From ZC4RG35 sp964388105 (GTDB lineage: Bacteria; Actinomycetota; Acidimicrobiia; Spongiisociales; ZC4RG35), in NCBI GenBank assembly GCA_964388105.1, contig CAYLYQ010000001.1:1-64000 (forward strand): a DNA stretch of 64,000 nucleotides, in the 5' to 3' direction. A program made the translations under genes and the position numbers. Positions 24,210-32,770 of the stretch are shown here, piece after piece (positions within the stretch are counted from its first letter, which is position 1; every line of letters begins with the position of its first letter). The notes below the pieces were generated by a model, which did not search any database, was not told the origin of the DNA, and saw only the letters and a list, made by a program, of their open reading frames with translations.

Positions 24210-25436
24210 TCAGTTGGGCGGCGCGGAGCCGGCGGTGTCCTCGTCGATCGGAGGCAGTTCCTGAGTGTCGAATAGCCGCTCCTGGTCCCCGCGGCGGGTG
24301 AGCCGTGCGAGCCGCTCCGGCGGCGGGGTCACCTCGATCATCGCCTCGGACGCCTCCCTCCACGATTGGCCGAGTATCCGCGTGCGCCAGAGGTGGCCGG
24401 CGATGATGCGGATCGCGGCCGTGGCGGGTACCGCGACCAGGACACCGAGCAGCCCGGCCACGGAGCCACCGATGACGAGGGCGATGACGATGGCGAACGG
24501 TGACAGGTGGACCCTGGTCCTCTGGATCATCGGCGTGATGATGTGGTTGTCGACCTGTTGGATGCCGGTGTAGATCGCCACCGCGAGGACCCCTTGCCAC
24601 GGGTCGGCGTTGATCAGCGAGATGACGAACGCCAGGGCGCCCCCGGCGACCGGCCCGAGGAAGGGGATCATGTTGAGGAGGCCGGAGATGATGCCCACGA
24701 GCAGCCAGAAGGGCAGCCCGATGATCCACATGCCGATGCTGGAAGCCACGCCGACGATGAGCGCCACCAACAGCTGGCCTCGAACGAACGACCCCATCGC
24801 CGTCGCCACGTCGGCGCCGACATAGACCACCTCGTCCCGGTGTGAGGGCGGCGTCAGGTTGACCGCGTTGGTCTTGAACCGGGGCAGGTCGATGAGGATG
24901 TAGATGGCGAGCACGGGGGCGAGAAGGGCGATGACCACGGCCTCGGTGACACCCCTGATGAGGAGGCCGGCCCCCGAGCCGAACCCGATCAGGAGGTTCT
25001 GGATGGTCTCTTGATTGGCCGGGTCGTTCAGCCACTCCTCCAGGGCACCACCGCCGATGATGTCCTCCAGATCCCAGCCGAAGCGCCCTACCACGTCGCC
25101 GGCCCAGGCGATCAGGCCCTCGTAGAGCTCGGGCAGTCTCTGGGCGAACTCCGTGATCTGGGATTGGACCGTCGGGTAGACGAGAGCGGCGATGGCGACC
25201 AGAAAGGCGATGAGGCCGAGGAACGCGAGGAAGGTCGCCACGATCCGATGAACGCCCCGCCTCTCCATCCAGCGGACCGAAGGCTCGAGGAGGAGCACGA
25301 GCCCGAAGGCGAAGGCCATCGGCAGCCAGATGACGCGGACCGAGGCAGCGACACGAATCAGGACCCAGCCGAGCGCGGCGACTCCGACAGCCGTCCACAC
25401 CACGAGGGCGACCCTGCGGAGACGGTCGGACGGCAC
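24210..25436 (-). CDS. AI-2E family transporter (membrane exporter)
   Basis: The protein has about 408 residues from the GTG at 25436 and shows the AI-2E/YdiK/PerM layout: two helices (VVWTAVGVAALGWVLIRVA and LPMAFAFGLVLLLEPSV), two more, a cytosolic segment, then the conserved LLVGIISGLLNMIPFLGPV and NHIITPMIQ motifs, closing with GLLGVLVAVPATAAIRI. Members export autoinducer-2, act as Na+/H+ antiporters, or are uncharacterised, so substrate is open. The longer frame overlaps the upstream gene and is discarded; the chosen start lies 10 bases after that gene. Confidence 0.9.
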   Translation of the reverse strand: MPSDRLRRVALVVWTAVGVAALGWVLIRVAASVRVIWLPMAFAFGLVLLLEPSVRWMERRGVHRIVATFLAFLGLIAFLVAIAALVYPTVQSQITEFAQRLPELYEGLIAWAGDVVGRFGWDLEDIIGGGALEEWLNDPANQETIQNLLIGFGSGAGLLIRGVTEAVVIALLAPVLAIYILIDLPRFKTNAVNLTPPSHRDEVVYVGADVATAMGSFVRGQLLVALIVGVASSIGMWIIGLPFWLLVGIISGLLNMIPFLGPVAGGALAFVISLINADPWQGVLAVAIYTGIQQVDNHIITPMIQRTRVHLSPFAIVIALVIGGSVAGLLGVLVAVPATAAIRIIAGHLWRTRILGQSWREASEAMIEVTPPPERLARLTRRGDQERLFDTQELPPIDEDTAGSAPPN

Positions 25437-25446
25437 GGCGGGGATA

Positions 25447-26304
25447 CTAACCCTCGACGCCCACGACGACCGTTGCCCCCGAGGCCACTTTGACCACCCA
25501 CCCGGCGCCGGCACCGGGGGACGACCAGCCATCGGGGCCCGCCGACCACCCCGGTGGGACGCTCGCCTGGCCGATGACGCGCACCGGCGCACTGGCGGGG
25601 AAGATCAAGGTGAAGTCACCCGAGACGTCGATGTCCGTGGCCCGCAGGGGCTGGCCGAAGCCAACCCGTCCCCCGCCGCTCAGCCCTACAGCGGTGAGCC
25701 TCAGGCCGCGGAGGTCGGCCTCCAGCGTGCCGCCGAGAGCCAACTCCCAGAGGGGTGTCGGCGACAGGCTGATGTCCCAGCCGCGGAAGGACTGAAACAC
25801 ACCTCCATCGTCGGGCTGCAAGGTGACCGAGATGGTCCCCTCGACCGTCCGCTCGGTCGCCGTCGGGAGGGCGACCGGGCCGCCCCACCGAATCGGGAAG
25901 GCCTCGTAGAGGAACTCGGCGTCGCCTTCGATCCGCAACCATCCGTCGATCTGGGCCGACAGGGACGCCCGTTCGAAGCCGGGTTCGGGGCCGATGAGCC
26001 GTGTCGAGGACGATGGCATGAGCGCCCACCCCTGGACGTGGGCGACGAGGAAGACCACCGTGGCGAGCACTCCCAGGAGGGGCACCAAGCCCGTAGCGCG
26101 GATGAGCCCGATGTAGCGGCCCCGGGAGCGATAGGCCACGGCGCCGAGGACGAACCAGACCGGCCACCAGGCGATCAGGTCGAGCACCACCGCCGCGGAG
26201 AGGACTCCAGCCAGGGCCGCCACGACCGCTCCCCCGACGATGCCGACAGGGATCGCCCAGAGGGCGGGCACACCGCTGCGCCGCTCCCGGGAGCCGGGGA
26301 TCAT
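25447..26304 (-). CDS. Membrane protein with beta-rich C-terminal domain, unknown function
   Basis: The 285-residue product has three or four N-terminal membrane helices (PVGIVGGAVVAALAGVLSAAVV, LIAWWPVWFVLGAVAYRS, LVPLLGVLATVVFLVAHV) and a ~180-residue C-terminal part rich in beta strands (GTISVTLQPDDGGVFQSF, LRGLRLTAVGLSGGGRVGFG). The domain order is similar to LiaF/DUF2154-type cell-envelope proteins, but the similarity is only in layout. It overlaps the LytR_C gene by ATGA and precedes the AI-2E gene by 10 bases, so all are in one operon. Confidence 0.72.
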   Translation of the reverse strand: MIPGSRERRSGVPALWAIPVGIVGGAVVAALAGVLSAAVVLDLIAWWPVWFVLGAVAYRSRGRYIGLIRATGLVPLLGVLATVVFLVAHVQGWALMPSSSTRLIGPEPGFERASLSAQIDGWLRIEGDAEFLYEAFPIRWGGPVALPTATERTVEGTISVTLQPDDGGVFQSFRGWDISLSPTPLWELALGGTLEADLRGLRLTAVGLSGGGRVGFGQPLRATDIDVSGDFTLIFPASAPVRVIGQASVPPGWSAGPDGWSSPGAGAGWVVKVASGATVVVGVEG

Positions 26305-26843
26305 TCCTGGTAGCCGGTACCGAGAACGATGATCACATCGGCGCCCTCGCCCAACGAGGGGTCGGGCAGTTCTTCGACCCGTCCGTCGGGCACGAACACC
26401 AGCAACACGTTGGCCTCGGCCGAGAAGCCTTCTCGGTACCAGACGCGGGTCGGGTTGAGCTCGGGTGAGTAATCGGCAGCTTGGACCGTCTGGTAGCCGT
26501 CCTCGGCGATCCGGGCGGTCAGCCGCCCGGCCGCTCCGGCGACGCCCATCGAGTTGAGCACTTGTACCCGGACTTCGCTCGGTGACCGGACGGGAACCGT
26601 CGTCGTCGGCGGGACCGTGGTGGTCGACGGTCCCGCGGAGGTGGACGTGGTCGACAGGACCGTGGTGGTGGTCGACGACTCGGCGATGGGGATGGTGGTG
26701 GTCGCCGGAGGGCTGTCCGCCAGCACGTAGAGGATGCCGAACACGACCGCGCCGACACCGATGATCCCGAGGATCATCACCACCAGACTCCTGTAAAACG
26801 AGGAGTTGTCGGGTGAGGCGTGCCGCCCGGGGCGGATGGTCAC
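26301..26843 (-). CDS. LytR C-terminal domain (LytR_C) membrane protein
   Basis: The 180-residue protein has one membrane segment (VVMILGIIGVGAVVFGILYVLA, about 21-42), a Thr/Ser/Pro linker (about 50-85), and a C-terminal LytR_C domain with the diagnostic VRVQVLNSMGVAGAAGRLTA and VIIVLG. LytR_C domains sit outside the membrane and are linked to cell-wall polymer attachment; standalone copies like this are common in Actinobacteria. The GTG start overlaps the DUF3263 stop (GTGA, 26840-26843) and its stop overlaps the next start. Confidence 0.9.
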   Translation of the reverse strand: MTIRPGRHASPDNSSFYRSLVVMILGIIGVGAVVFGILYVLADSPPATTTIPIAESSTTTTVLSTTSTSAGPSTTTVPPTTTVPVRSPSEVRVQVLNSMGVAGAAGRLTARIAEDGYQTVQAADYSPELNPTRVWYREGFSAEANVLLVFVPDGRVEELPDPSLGEGADVIIVLGTGYQE

Positions 26844-27067
26844 AGCGCCACCACCTGCTCAGGAGGCTCGATGAGCGCCCGCACCCGGTGAACCGTCAGG
26901 GGGTCGTAGCGGCGCGCGTCAGGGTCGTCGAGCAGGGTCAGCAGCCGCTCGTAATACGCCTGGGATGTGAGTCCCAGCGTGGCCTCGACCAAGCGGTCCT
27001 TGGCGCCGTCGGCCAGCCACCAGCTCCGCTCGAAGTCGAGGATCGCCCTCTCCTCGAAGTCCAACAT
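26840..27067 (-). CDS. DUF3263 family protein
   Basis: The 75-residue protein starts MLDFEERAILDFE and contains WWLADGAKDRLVEATLGLTSQAYYERLLTLLDDP, which matches the actinobacterial DUF3263 family. The middle looks like a helix-turn-helix (TLGLTSQAYYERL), so DNA binding is possible. A much longer in-frame reading frame upstream is a shadow across the tRNA and rlmB. It is the first gene of the operon with LytR_C, the membrane protein and the AI-2E protein. The 141 bases upstream hold a hairpin repeat. Confidence 0.9.
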   Translation of the reverse strand: MLDFEERAILDFERSWWLADGAKDRLVEATLGLTSQAYYERLLTLLDDPDARRYDPLTVHRVRALIEPPEQVVAL

Positions 27068-27127
27068 TCCCCGGCAGGGTATTGGAGGGTCTTTGATATA
27101 GGGAGTATTTGACGACTGGCTGCGGAC

Positions 27128-27188
27128 TTGTCCCCCACGAAGTGGGGGACAAGGCACCGCCGGCGACGAAAGGAGCCGGGGAGAAATC
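27128..27188. repeat. Hairpin repeat upstream of tRNA-Thr, copy C
   Basis: A perfect 11-bp stem TTGTCCCCCAC (27128-27138), loop GAA, GTGGGGGACAA (27142-27152) is followed by a GC-rich stretch ending CGGGGAGAAATCC. The 3' tail GGGGAGAAATC is shared with copies A and B. The element fills most of the space between the DUF3263 start and the tRNA promoter. It could serve as a terminator or RNA processing site, but no T tract follows. Confidence 0.7.
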
Positions 27189-27192
27189 CGAA

Positions 27193-27198
27193 TACAAT
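27193..27198 (+). promoter_or_regulatory. -10 element of the tRNA-Thr(TGT) promoter
   Basis: TACAAT lies 10 bases before the tRNA 5' end, the right distance for a -10 box with a start at about 27205. No good -35 box is seen 16-18 bases upstream, where the hairpin repeat tail lies. Confidence 0.55.
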
Positions 27199-27208
27199 GG
27201 GGTTCCCA

Positions 27209-27282
27209 GCCGCTGTAGCTCAATCCGGTAGAGCAACGCACTTGTAATGCGTAGGTTGCGGGTTCAAATCCTGCCAGCGGCT
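27209..27282 (+). tRNA. tRNA-Thr (anticodon TGT)
   Basis: A 74-base cloverleaf: acceptor GCCGCTG/CAGCGGC, D stem GCTC/GAGC, anticodon stem ACGCA/TGCGT with loop CTTGTAA, and T arm TTGCGGGTTCAAATCCTGC. The anticodon TGT is at 27243-27245. No CCA is encoded. The last 19 bases (27264-27282) lie antisense inside the 3' end of rlmB, an unusually tight convergent arrangement. Confidence 0.97.
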
Positions 27283-27992
27283 CTGACGCGCATGATCTCG
27301 TACGCGGCCAGCGCAGCCGAGACGGACGCGTTGAGGCTCTCCGACTCGCCGGCCATGGGGATCGAAGCGGTGACATCGCATCTCTCTGCCGTGAGCCTGG
27401 ACAGCCCGGCGCCCTCGGCACCGACGACCACGGCCACCGGTTCGGTGAGCAACTCCAGCCCGAAGAGCGACTGGGACGCCCCTGCCTCCAGGCCGACCAC
27501 CCAGGTCTCGAGCTTCTTGAGCCTGGCCAGCGCCTCCGGGATCGAGCTGACCACGGAGACCGGCACCCGCTCGAGCGCGCCCGCCGCCGCCTTGAATGCC
27601 GCCGCCGACAACGGGGCAGACCGGTGTGACGAGACGACCAGCCCGCCGCCTCCCGCAGCGGCGACCGAACGGGCCACTGCACCGAGATTGTGCGGGTCCT
27701 CGACGTGGTCGAGGACGACCAGGGCATCCGAGCGCAGACGGAGCTCTGCCAAGTCCAGAGCAGGGATCGGCCGGCACTCCGCCACCACGCCCTGGGGGGC
27801 GCTCGTGTCGGCCATCGCCCGCACGTCGTCGACCTTCTCCACGGGCCCATCGACCAAGTCGAGGATGACAGCGATCTCTGGACGACCCGCGCGGGAACGC
27901 TCGACCCAGAGCCTGCTCACCCGCCCGGCGCGCGCGGCCGCCTCGACGGCATGGATGCCTTCGACCCTAAGCCCGTAACCAGCGGGTGCCAT
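27264..27992 (-). CDS. rlmB: 23S rRNA (guanosine-2'-O-)-methyltransferase, RlmB/TrmH family
   Basis: The 242-residue SPOUT enzyme uses S-adenosylmethionine to methylate a ribose 2'-OH, most likely G2251 of 23S rRNA. The N-terminal substrate-binding domain begins LRVEGIHAVEAAAR; the three SPOUT motifs are LDHVEDPHNLGAVARS, VVVGAEGAGLSRL and IPMAGESESLNASVSAALAAYE, all intact. It overlaps the end of cysS by 26 bases. Its last codons (RVRAAGRI) are encoded by the complement of the tRNA-Thr T arm and acceptor. Confidence 0.95.
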   Translation of the reverse strand: MAPAGYGLRVEGIHAVEAAARAGRVSRLWVERSRAGRPEIAVILDLVDGPVEKVDDVRAMADTSAPQGVVAECRPIPALDLAELRLRSDALVVLDHVEDPHNLGAVARSVAAAGGGGLVVSSHRSAPLSAAAFKAAAGALERVPVSVVSSIPEALARLKKLETWVVGLEAGASQSLFGLELLTEPVAVVVGAEGAGLSRLTAERCDVTASIPMAGESESLNASVSAALAAYEIMRVRAAGRI

Positions 27993-29358
27993 CGGGCCCG
28001 TCCTCCAGCACGACTCCAGCCTCGGCGAGCGCCTCGCGGATGGAGTCGGCGTCGTCGAATCGGCGATCGGATCGCGCCCGCCGGCGCAACTCGATCAGCG
28101 ACTCGATCGCCCCGGCCCCGGCGCCCTGGACACCGAATCGTTCCGCCACTGCACTGACGTCGGGAACCTCTTCAGGCGCCGGATAGGCGTCGTACACCCC
28201 CAGCACTCCCAGGATGACCTCGACGGCGCCGGCGAGCGACGAAGCGTCTTGGCCTGCGTCGGAGAGGCGGTTGCCTTCGCGAACCAGGTCGAAGAGCAGT
28301 GAGACGGCCTCGGGAGTGGAGAAGTCGTCGTCCATCACCTCGCGGAAACGGTCGATTGCCGCTGTGTCGGCCTCGCCGGGCTCGATGCGCTCCCGGAACC
28401 GATCGAGGCGGGCCAGCGCCTCTTCGGCGTCCTCGAGCAACTCGACCGAGTACTCGATCGGTGACCTGTAGTGGGCCCGGAGGAACAGCAGGCGGAGGCC
28501 GCGCCCGCCCCGGGACGAGATGATCGAGTCGAGATCGACCAGCTGGCCCGTCGACTTCGACATCTTCTCCCCGCCGAGGTTGACCATTCCGTTGTGGAGC
28601 CAGTAGCGGGCGAATGGCACACCCCGGGCGCCCTCGCTCTGTGCGATCTCGTTCTCGTGGTGGGGGAAGATGAGGTCGGTACCCCCGCCGTGGATGTCGA
28701 ACCCCATGCCTAGGTACCGCTCCGCCATTGCCGAGCACTCGATGTGCCAGCCCGGCCGGCCGGGGCCCCATGGCGAGTCCCAGTAAGGCTCCCCCGGCTT
28801 GACGCCCTTCCACATGGCGAAGTCCAGGGGATCCTCCTTGGCCTCGGCCACCTCGATCCGATACCCGGAGCGCAGCTCGTCGGGCTTCATGCCGGAGAGC
28901 TTCCCGTACGCCTCGAACCCGGACACCGAGAAGTAGACGTCGCCGTCTCGGGCGTACCCCAGCCCGCGGTCGATGAGGTCGGAGATCAGGTCCACGATCT
29001 CGGGGATGTGATCCGTCGCCTTGGGCTCGTGATCGGCCTCGCCCACGCCCAATCCCCGGTAGGCCGCGTTGAAACGGGCACCCATCCGCTCGGCGAGGAC
29101 GGACATGGGCTCGCCGGACTCGGCAGCGGCGGCGATGATCTTGTCCTCGACGTCCGTGACGTTGCGGACGATCTCGACTTCGAACCCCCTCCAGCGGAGG
29201 TAGCGACCGATGACATCGAATGCGACTGCGGCGCGTCCGTGCCCGACGTGAGGCTCCGACTGCACCGTGGGACCACACACGTACATGCCCACCTTGTTCG
29301 GGTCGCGGGTCTCGAACGGGACCAGCGCACGCCGCATCGTGTCATACACCCGGATCAC
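27967..29358 (-). CDS. cysS: Cysteinyl-tRNA synthetase
   Basis: The 463-residue class I synthetase charges tRNA(Cys). The HIGH-like motif is HVGHGRA (37-43), KMSKS is at 265-269, and the zinc ligands C28, C208, H233 and E237 are all present. I chose the GTG at 29358, which overlaps the ispF stop (GTGA); the longer frame opposite ispF is a shadow. Cysteine ligase MshC of mycothiol synthesis is a paralogue, but the presence of the full C-terminal region and the carD-ispF-rlmB context support a true CysS. Confidence 0.96.
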   Translation of the reverse strand: MIRVYDTMRRALVPFETRDPNKVGMYVCGPTVQSEPHVGHGRAAVAFDVIGRYLRWRGFEVEIVRNVTDVEDKIIAAAAESGEPMSVLAERMGARFNAAYRGLGVGEADHEPKATDHIPEIVDLISDLIDRGLGYARDGDVYFSVSGFEAYGKLSGMKPDELRSGYRIEVAEAKEDPLDFAMWKGVKPGEPYWDSPWGPGRPGWHIECSAMAERYLGMGFDIHGGGTDLIFPHHENEIAQSEGARGVPFARYWLHNGMVNLGGEKMSKSTGQLVDLDSIISSRGGRGLRLLFLRAHYRSPIEYSVELLEDAEEALARLDRFRERIEPGEADTAAIDRFREVMDDDFSTPEAVSLLFDLVREGNRLSDAGQDASSLAGAVEVILGVLGVYDAYPAPEEVPDVSAVAERFGVQGAGAGAIESLIELRRRARSDRRFDDADSIREALAEAGVVLEDGPDGTRWLRA

Positions 29359-29855
29359 GTCACGCTCACCATCGTGACCACAGCCACGGCGGCCACTCCC
29401 TCTCCGGCCCCGATGGCACCGAGCCCGTCCGTCGTGGTGGCCTTCACCGACACACTCCCGGTTTCGACGCCGAGCACTGCCGCCAGCTCGACGCGCATGG
29501 CGTCCCGATGGGGGGAGACCCTTATCGACTCCGCCACCACGGTCACGTCGGCATGGCTGACCGCCCACCCCAGATCGGCGGCCTGGCTGACCGCCTTGGC
29601 GAGCAGCCCCATGGAGTCGGCACCTGCGAAAGCGGGATCGTGGGAAGGGAAGTGGTCGCCCATGTCGCCTGCAACGGCGGCACCGAGCACGGCATCGGTG
29701 AGGGCATGGGCCACGACGTCTCCGTCGGAAGTGGCGATCACACCTTCGGTGGCGGACACGACCACGCCGCCGAGAAGGAGCGGTGGCTCCCCTCCGAGCC
29801 GGTGGGCGTCAAAGCCCCAACCCGTCCTGGGAGGCACGGGTGGAGTGGCGGTCAT
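29355..29855 (-). CDS. ispF: 2-C-methyl-D-erythritol 2,4-cyclodiphosphate synthase
   Basis: The 166-residue enzyme catalyses the fifth step of the MEP isoprenoid pathway. Zinc ligands are D16 and H18 in GFDAHRL and H50 in SDGDVVAHALTDA; the TTTDGLGAIG motif is near the C-terminus. It directly follows carD with overlapping TAATG. In many Actinobacteria ispD lies between carD and ispF; it is not present here. Confidence 0.96.
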   Translation of the reverse strand: MTATPPVPPRTGWGFDAHRLGGEPPLLLGGVVVSATEGVIATSDGDVVAHALTDAVLGAAVAGDMGDHFPSHDPAFAGADSMGLLAKAVSQAADLGWAVSHADVTVVAESIRVSPHRDAMRVELAAVLGVETGSVSVKATTTDGLGAIGAGEGVAAVAVVTMVSVT

Positions 29856-30364
29856 TACTCGACGGGCTCGACCTTGGGAAGCGCGCGGTCGAGGCGGCGG
29901 ACCGCCTCCTCGTCGTCCACTTCCAGGCTGAACGCCAGTTCAGAGCTGAGCGTGAGGCGGGCACGGGAGAGCATGCGCTTCAACGCCGGGCTGATCCCCT
30001 TGGTCTGCTGGGCGTAGGAGAGATCGCGCACGACCTCGGCCACTTGGAAGATGTCGCCGGAGGTCATCTTCTCGTTCAGGACCTTGTACCAGCGGCTCCA
30101 GTTGGCTCCGGCCTCTTCGGGCTCGCCTTTCATCGACTTGAGGACGTCACGGGCCTTCGTCTTGGAGATGACGGGCCGGATGAGCTCCTCGACCTTGTCC
30201 ACCGGCACCATGACCGTCAACTGCTCCGTGGCGATGCTGAGGACGAAGTAGTCCATCTTCTTGCCGCCGAACTCCTGCTTGAGCCGTTTCGTGATGGTGG
30301 CGGCGCCGTGCTGGGGATGGACGACCTTGTCGCCGACGCCGTACTTGGAGGTCTGGGTGGCCAT
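29855..30364 (-). CDS. carD: CarD-family transcriptional regulator
   Basis: The 169-residue protein has the CarD_TRCF RNA-polymerase-interaction domain at the N-terminus (YGVGDKVVHPQHGAATITK, about residues 8-26) and a helical C-terminal DNA-binding domain with the tryptophan-containing segment NWSRWYKVLNEKMTSGD. CarD stabilises open promoter complexes, notably at rRNA promoters, and is essential in mycobacteria. The gene lies between disA (30 bases upstream) and ispF. Confidence 0.96.
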   Translation of the reverse strand: MATQTSKYGVGDKVVHPQHGAATITKRLKQEFGGKKMDYFVLSIATEQLTVMVPVDKVEELIRPVISKTKARDVLKSMKGEPEEAGANWSRWYKVLNEKMTSGDIFQVAEVVRDLSYAQQTKGISPALKRMLSRARLTLSSELAFSLEVDDEEAVRRLDRALPKVEPVE

Positions 30365-30394
30365 GGGGGAACCGGAGTGTACCCCCGGCGGAAT

Positions 30395-31456
30395 TCAATC
30401 CAGGATGGCTTCCCACTCCTGCGCCGAGGACAGGAGCCGGTCGAAGAACGCCCTCAGCTGGCGTGCCCGGGTCTCGCCGACGCCCTCGACGCGGTGCAGG
30501 TCGGTCTCCGCTGCGGCAAGCAGCTTCTGCACCGTCCCGAAGTCTCTGATGATCTCCTCCCGGACCGATTCCGGGAGTCGCCCCACCTTGGACAGAATGC
30601 GGTGGCCACGGGCTTCAGCGGGATCGTCGAGGTCCCCGAACCCGAGCTCCTTGCCCACCCGGGACGGATCCTCGAGGTCCGAGCCGGAGAGCCCGTCGAG
30701 TGCCTCCAGGGCCTTCTCCACCGATCCGGGTCGAAGCGGGCGGAGGTAGTCCAAGAGCACCAGGCGCAAGGTGTGGTCGACGCCGGCGAGGAGGTCGTTG
30801 AGCTGGACCACCACGACACGACCCTCGTCACCGAGCGTGGCCGCCCGCGCCGAGACGAGGCGTCCCAGGCGCTCCACCAGCTCGGCGCGCTGGATGACGG
30901 TCACCGCATGCCGGTAGGTGGCGAGACCGGTCACCTCGAGGCGGGTGAGCCGGTTCTCGGAGTCGTCGAGACGACCGCGCAGGCGGTCGAGGCTCTGCAG
31001 GTCCTGGTTGACGTGAGCTGCGACCTCGGTGGGTTGTGCCAGCTCCACCTTGCGGTTCTCGTAGAAGAGCGTGGCGACCCGGCGCCCCTCGCTCACCGCC
31101 ACCACCGGCTTGGACGTCTCGGCCGCGAGTCGCTCGGCCGTGCGATGCCGCGCCCCCGTCTCCTCCGTGGCAATCGAGCCGTCCGGAACGAAGTGGACAT
31201 TGGCTTCGAGTATGGTCCCCCAGCTGTCGTCGAGGACGATTCCCCCGTCCATCTTGGAGAGCTCTGCCAGCCGTGCGGGGGTGAAGGTCGCGCCTTGCAG
31301 CTTGAACCCGCCCGAGCTCGCCCGGGCGACGGCGGCGTTCTGCCCCAGCACCACGAGTCCGCCCTTGCCCTGCTGGATGATCCGGTCGAGGGCACGGCGC
31401 ATCGGCGTCCCAGGGGCCAGTCGCTCCAATGTCTCGTTGAAGGTTGGACCGCCCAC
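30395..31456 (-). CDS. disA: DNA integrity scanning protein / diadenylate cyclase DisA
   Basis: The 353-residue protein has the N-terminal DAC domain, a middle helical linker and a C-terminal helix-hairpin-helix DNA-binding domain (VEGVGETRARQLRAFF). It makes c-di-AMP from two ATP and monitors DNA structure. The RHR motif (GARHRTAER, R103-R105) is intact; the metal-binding DGA motif reads DGG (70-72), keeping the aspartate. The start is GTG. It follows radA by 7 bases, a conserved pairing in which RadA can inhibit DisA. Confidence 0.96.
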   Translation of the reverse strand: MGGPTFNETLERLAPGTPMRRALDRIIQQGKGGLVVLGQNAAVARASSGGFKLQGATFTPARLAELSKMDGGIVLDDSWGTILEANVHFVPDGSIATEETGARHRTAERLAAETSKPVVAVSEGRRVATLFYENRKVELAQPTEVAAHVNQDLQSLDRLRGRLDDSENRLTRLEVTGLATYRHAVTVIQRAELVERLGRLVSARAATLGDEGRVVVVQLNDLLAGVDHTLRLVLLDYLRPLRPGSVEKALEALDGLSGSDLEDPSRVGKELGFGDLDDPAEARGHRILSKVGRLPESVREEIIRDFGTVQKLLAAAETDLHRVEGVGETRARQLRAFFDRLLSSAQEWEAILD

Positions 31457-31463
31457 GCTTCCG

Positions 31464-32765
31464 TCAGGCTATCAGGCCTGCCCGGGCCAGGGCTTCCCGC
31501 AGGCGCATCGGCTCACCGGATCCCGGCGCCACCCGCCGCGTCAGGCCCATGCGGTCCAGCTCCTCGATCCGGCGGGCCTCCATGGGGATGGGGCGCACCT
31601 CCCCGGCCAGTCCGATCTCGCCCCACGCAGCCAGCCGGCCCAGCGGGATGTCCGCGTCGGACGAGGCCACGGCCAGCGCGACGGCCAGATCGCATCCCGG
31701 CTCATCGAGGCGCCAGCCGCCCACCACGTTGACATACACCTCTTTGTCGTGGAGCCGCAACCCGCAGTGGCGCTGGAGGACGGCGAGGACCTGGTTGACG
31801 CGGGCCGTGTCGAGACCGCGGATCGACCGACGGGGCTGGACCTGGTTGGTGGGCACGACCAGTGCCTGGATCTCCACCAGCACCGAGCGCCGTCCTTCGA
31901 CCGCCGGGTAGACCACGGTGCCGGCGACCTCCGACTCCCATCCCTGAAGGAACACCTTGGATGGGTCGGCGATCTCGGCGAGACCGTCGGAGGCCATCTC
32001 GAACATGCCCGACACGTGGGTGGCGCCGAACCGGTTCTTGTTGGATCGGAGCACCCGGAATCCACGGTCGGGATCGCCCTCCATGTAGAGGACGACATCC
32101 ACCATGTGCTCGAGGATCTTGGGACCGGCGAGGCCGCCCTCCTTGGTGACGTGGCCCACCAGCACGAGGGCAATCCCGGACTCCTTCGCCAGGCGGATCA
32201 AGCGCGCCGCGCTCTCCCGCACCTGGGCGACGCCCCCCGGAGCGGAAGTGATCTCGGGGACACCGACGGTCTGAATCGAGTCGACCACCAACAGATCGGG
32301 CCGGGTGGCGGACGCGAGAGAGACGATGGCGTCGACGTCGTCGTCGGCGACGAGGGAGATGGCCTCCGACTCGATGCCGAGGCGGGAGGCACGCATCGCC
32401 ACCTGTTCCACCGACTCCTCGGCGGACGCGACCAGGGCCGTCCTTCCCTGCGCGGCGAGGCCACCGGCGAGCTGGAGCAGCAAGGTCGACTTGCCCACAC
32501 CCGGCTCGCCGCCCAGCAACACGACGGATCCGCCCACCAGCCCGCCGCCGAGGACACGGTCGACTTCACCCCAGCCGGTGGGAAGGCGTTCCGGAGTGCT
32601 CTCGCGGGCCTGGCCCAGGGTCACGGCGACAGCCGGCGGCGCCGACCGGACGGGGGACCCGGTCTCGGCCAGGGGTTCGGCGGCGCCGCACTGGGGGCAG
32701 AAGCCCATCCACTTGCCGGACCGAAAGCCGCAGGTGGCACATCTGAAGGCGGTGTCCGATGCCAC
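31464..32765 (-). CDS. radA: DNA repair protein RadA
   Basis: The 433-residue protein begins with a four-cysteine zinc finger (C9, C12, C24, C27), then a RecA-like ATPase with Walker A GGEPGVGKS (about 85-93), the RadA-specific SNKNRFGATHV motif, and a C-terminal Lon-protease-like domain (VNVVGGWRLDEPGCDLAVALA). It helps branch migration in recombination. I chose the GTG at 32765, which puts the zinc finger at the N-terminus as in other RadA proteins. A 40-codon membrane-protein ORF ends 5 bases upstream. Confidence 0.95.
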   Translation of the reverse strand: MASDTAFRCATCGFRSGKWMGFCPQCGAAEPLAETGSPVRSAPPAVAVTLGQARESTPERLPTGWGEVDRVLGGGLVGGSVVLLGGEPGVGKSTLLLQLAGGLAAQGRTALVASAEESVEQVAMRASRLGIESEAISLVADDDVDAIVSLASATRPDLLVVDSIQTVGVPEITSAPGGVAQVRESAARLIRLAKESGIALVLVGHVTKEGGLAGPKILEHMVDVVLYMEGDPDRGFRVLRSNKNRFGATHVSGMFEMASDGLAEIADPSKVFLQGWESEVAGTVVYPAVEGRRSVLVEIQALVVPTNQVQPRRSIRGLDTARVNQVLAVLQRHCGLRLHDKEVYVNVVGGWRLDEPGCDLAVALAVASSDADIPLGRLAAWGEIGLAGEVRPIPMEARRIEELDRMGLTRRVAPGSGEPMRLREALARAGLIA

Positions 32766-32770
32766 GACGT

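Noticed and set aside
26840..27850. A 336-codon minus-strand frame that includes DUF3263
   Set aside because: Its upstream part runs through the tRNA-Thr gene and rlmB in the wrong frame; only the last 75 codons match a family.
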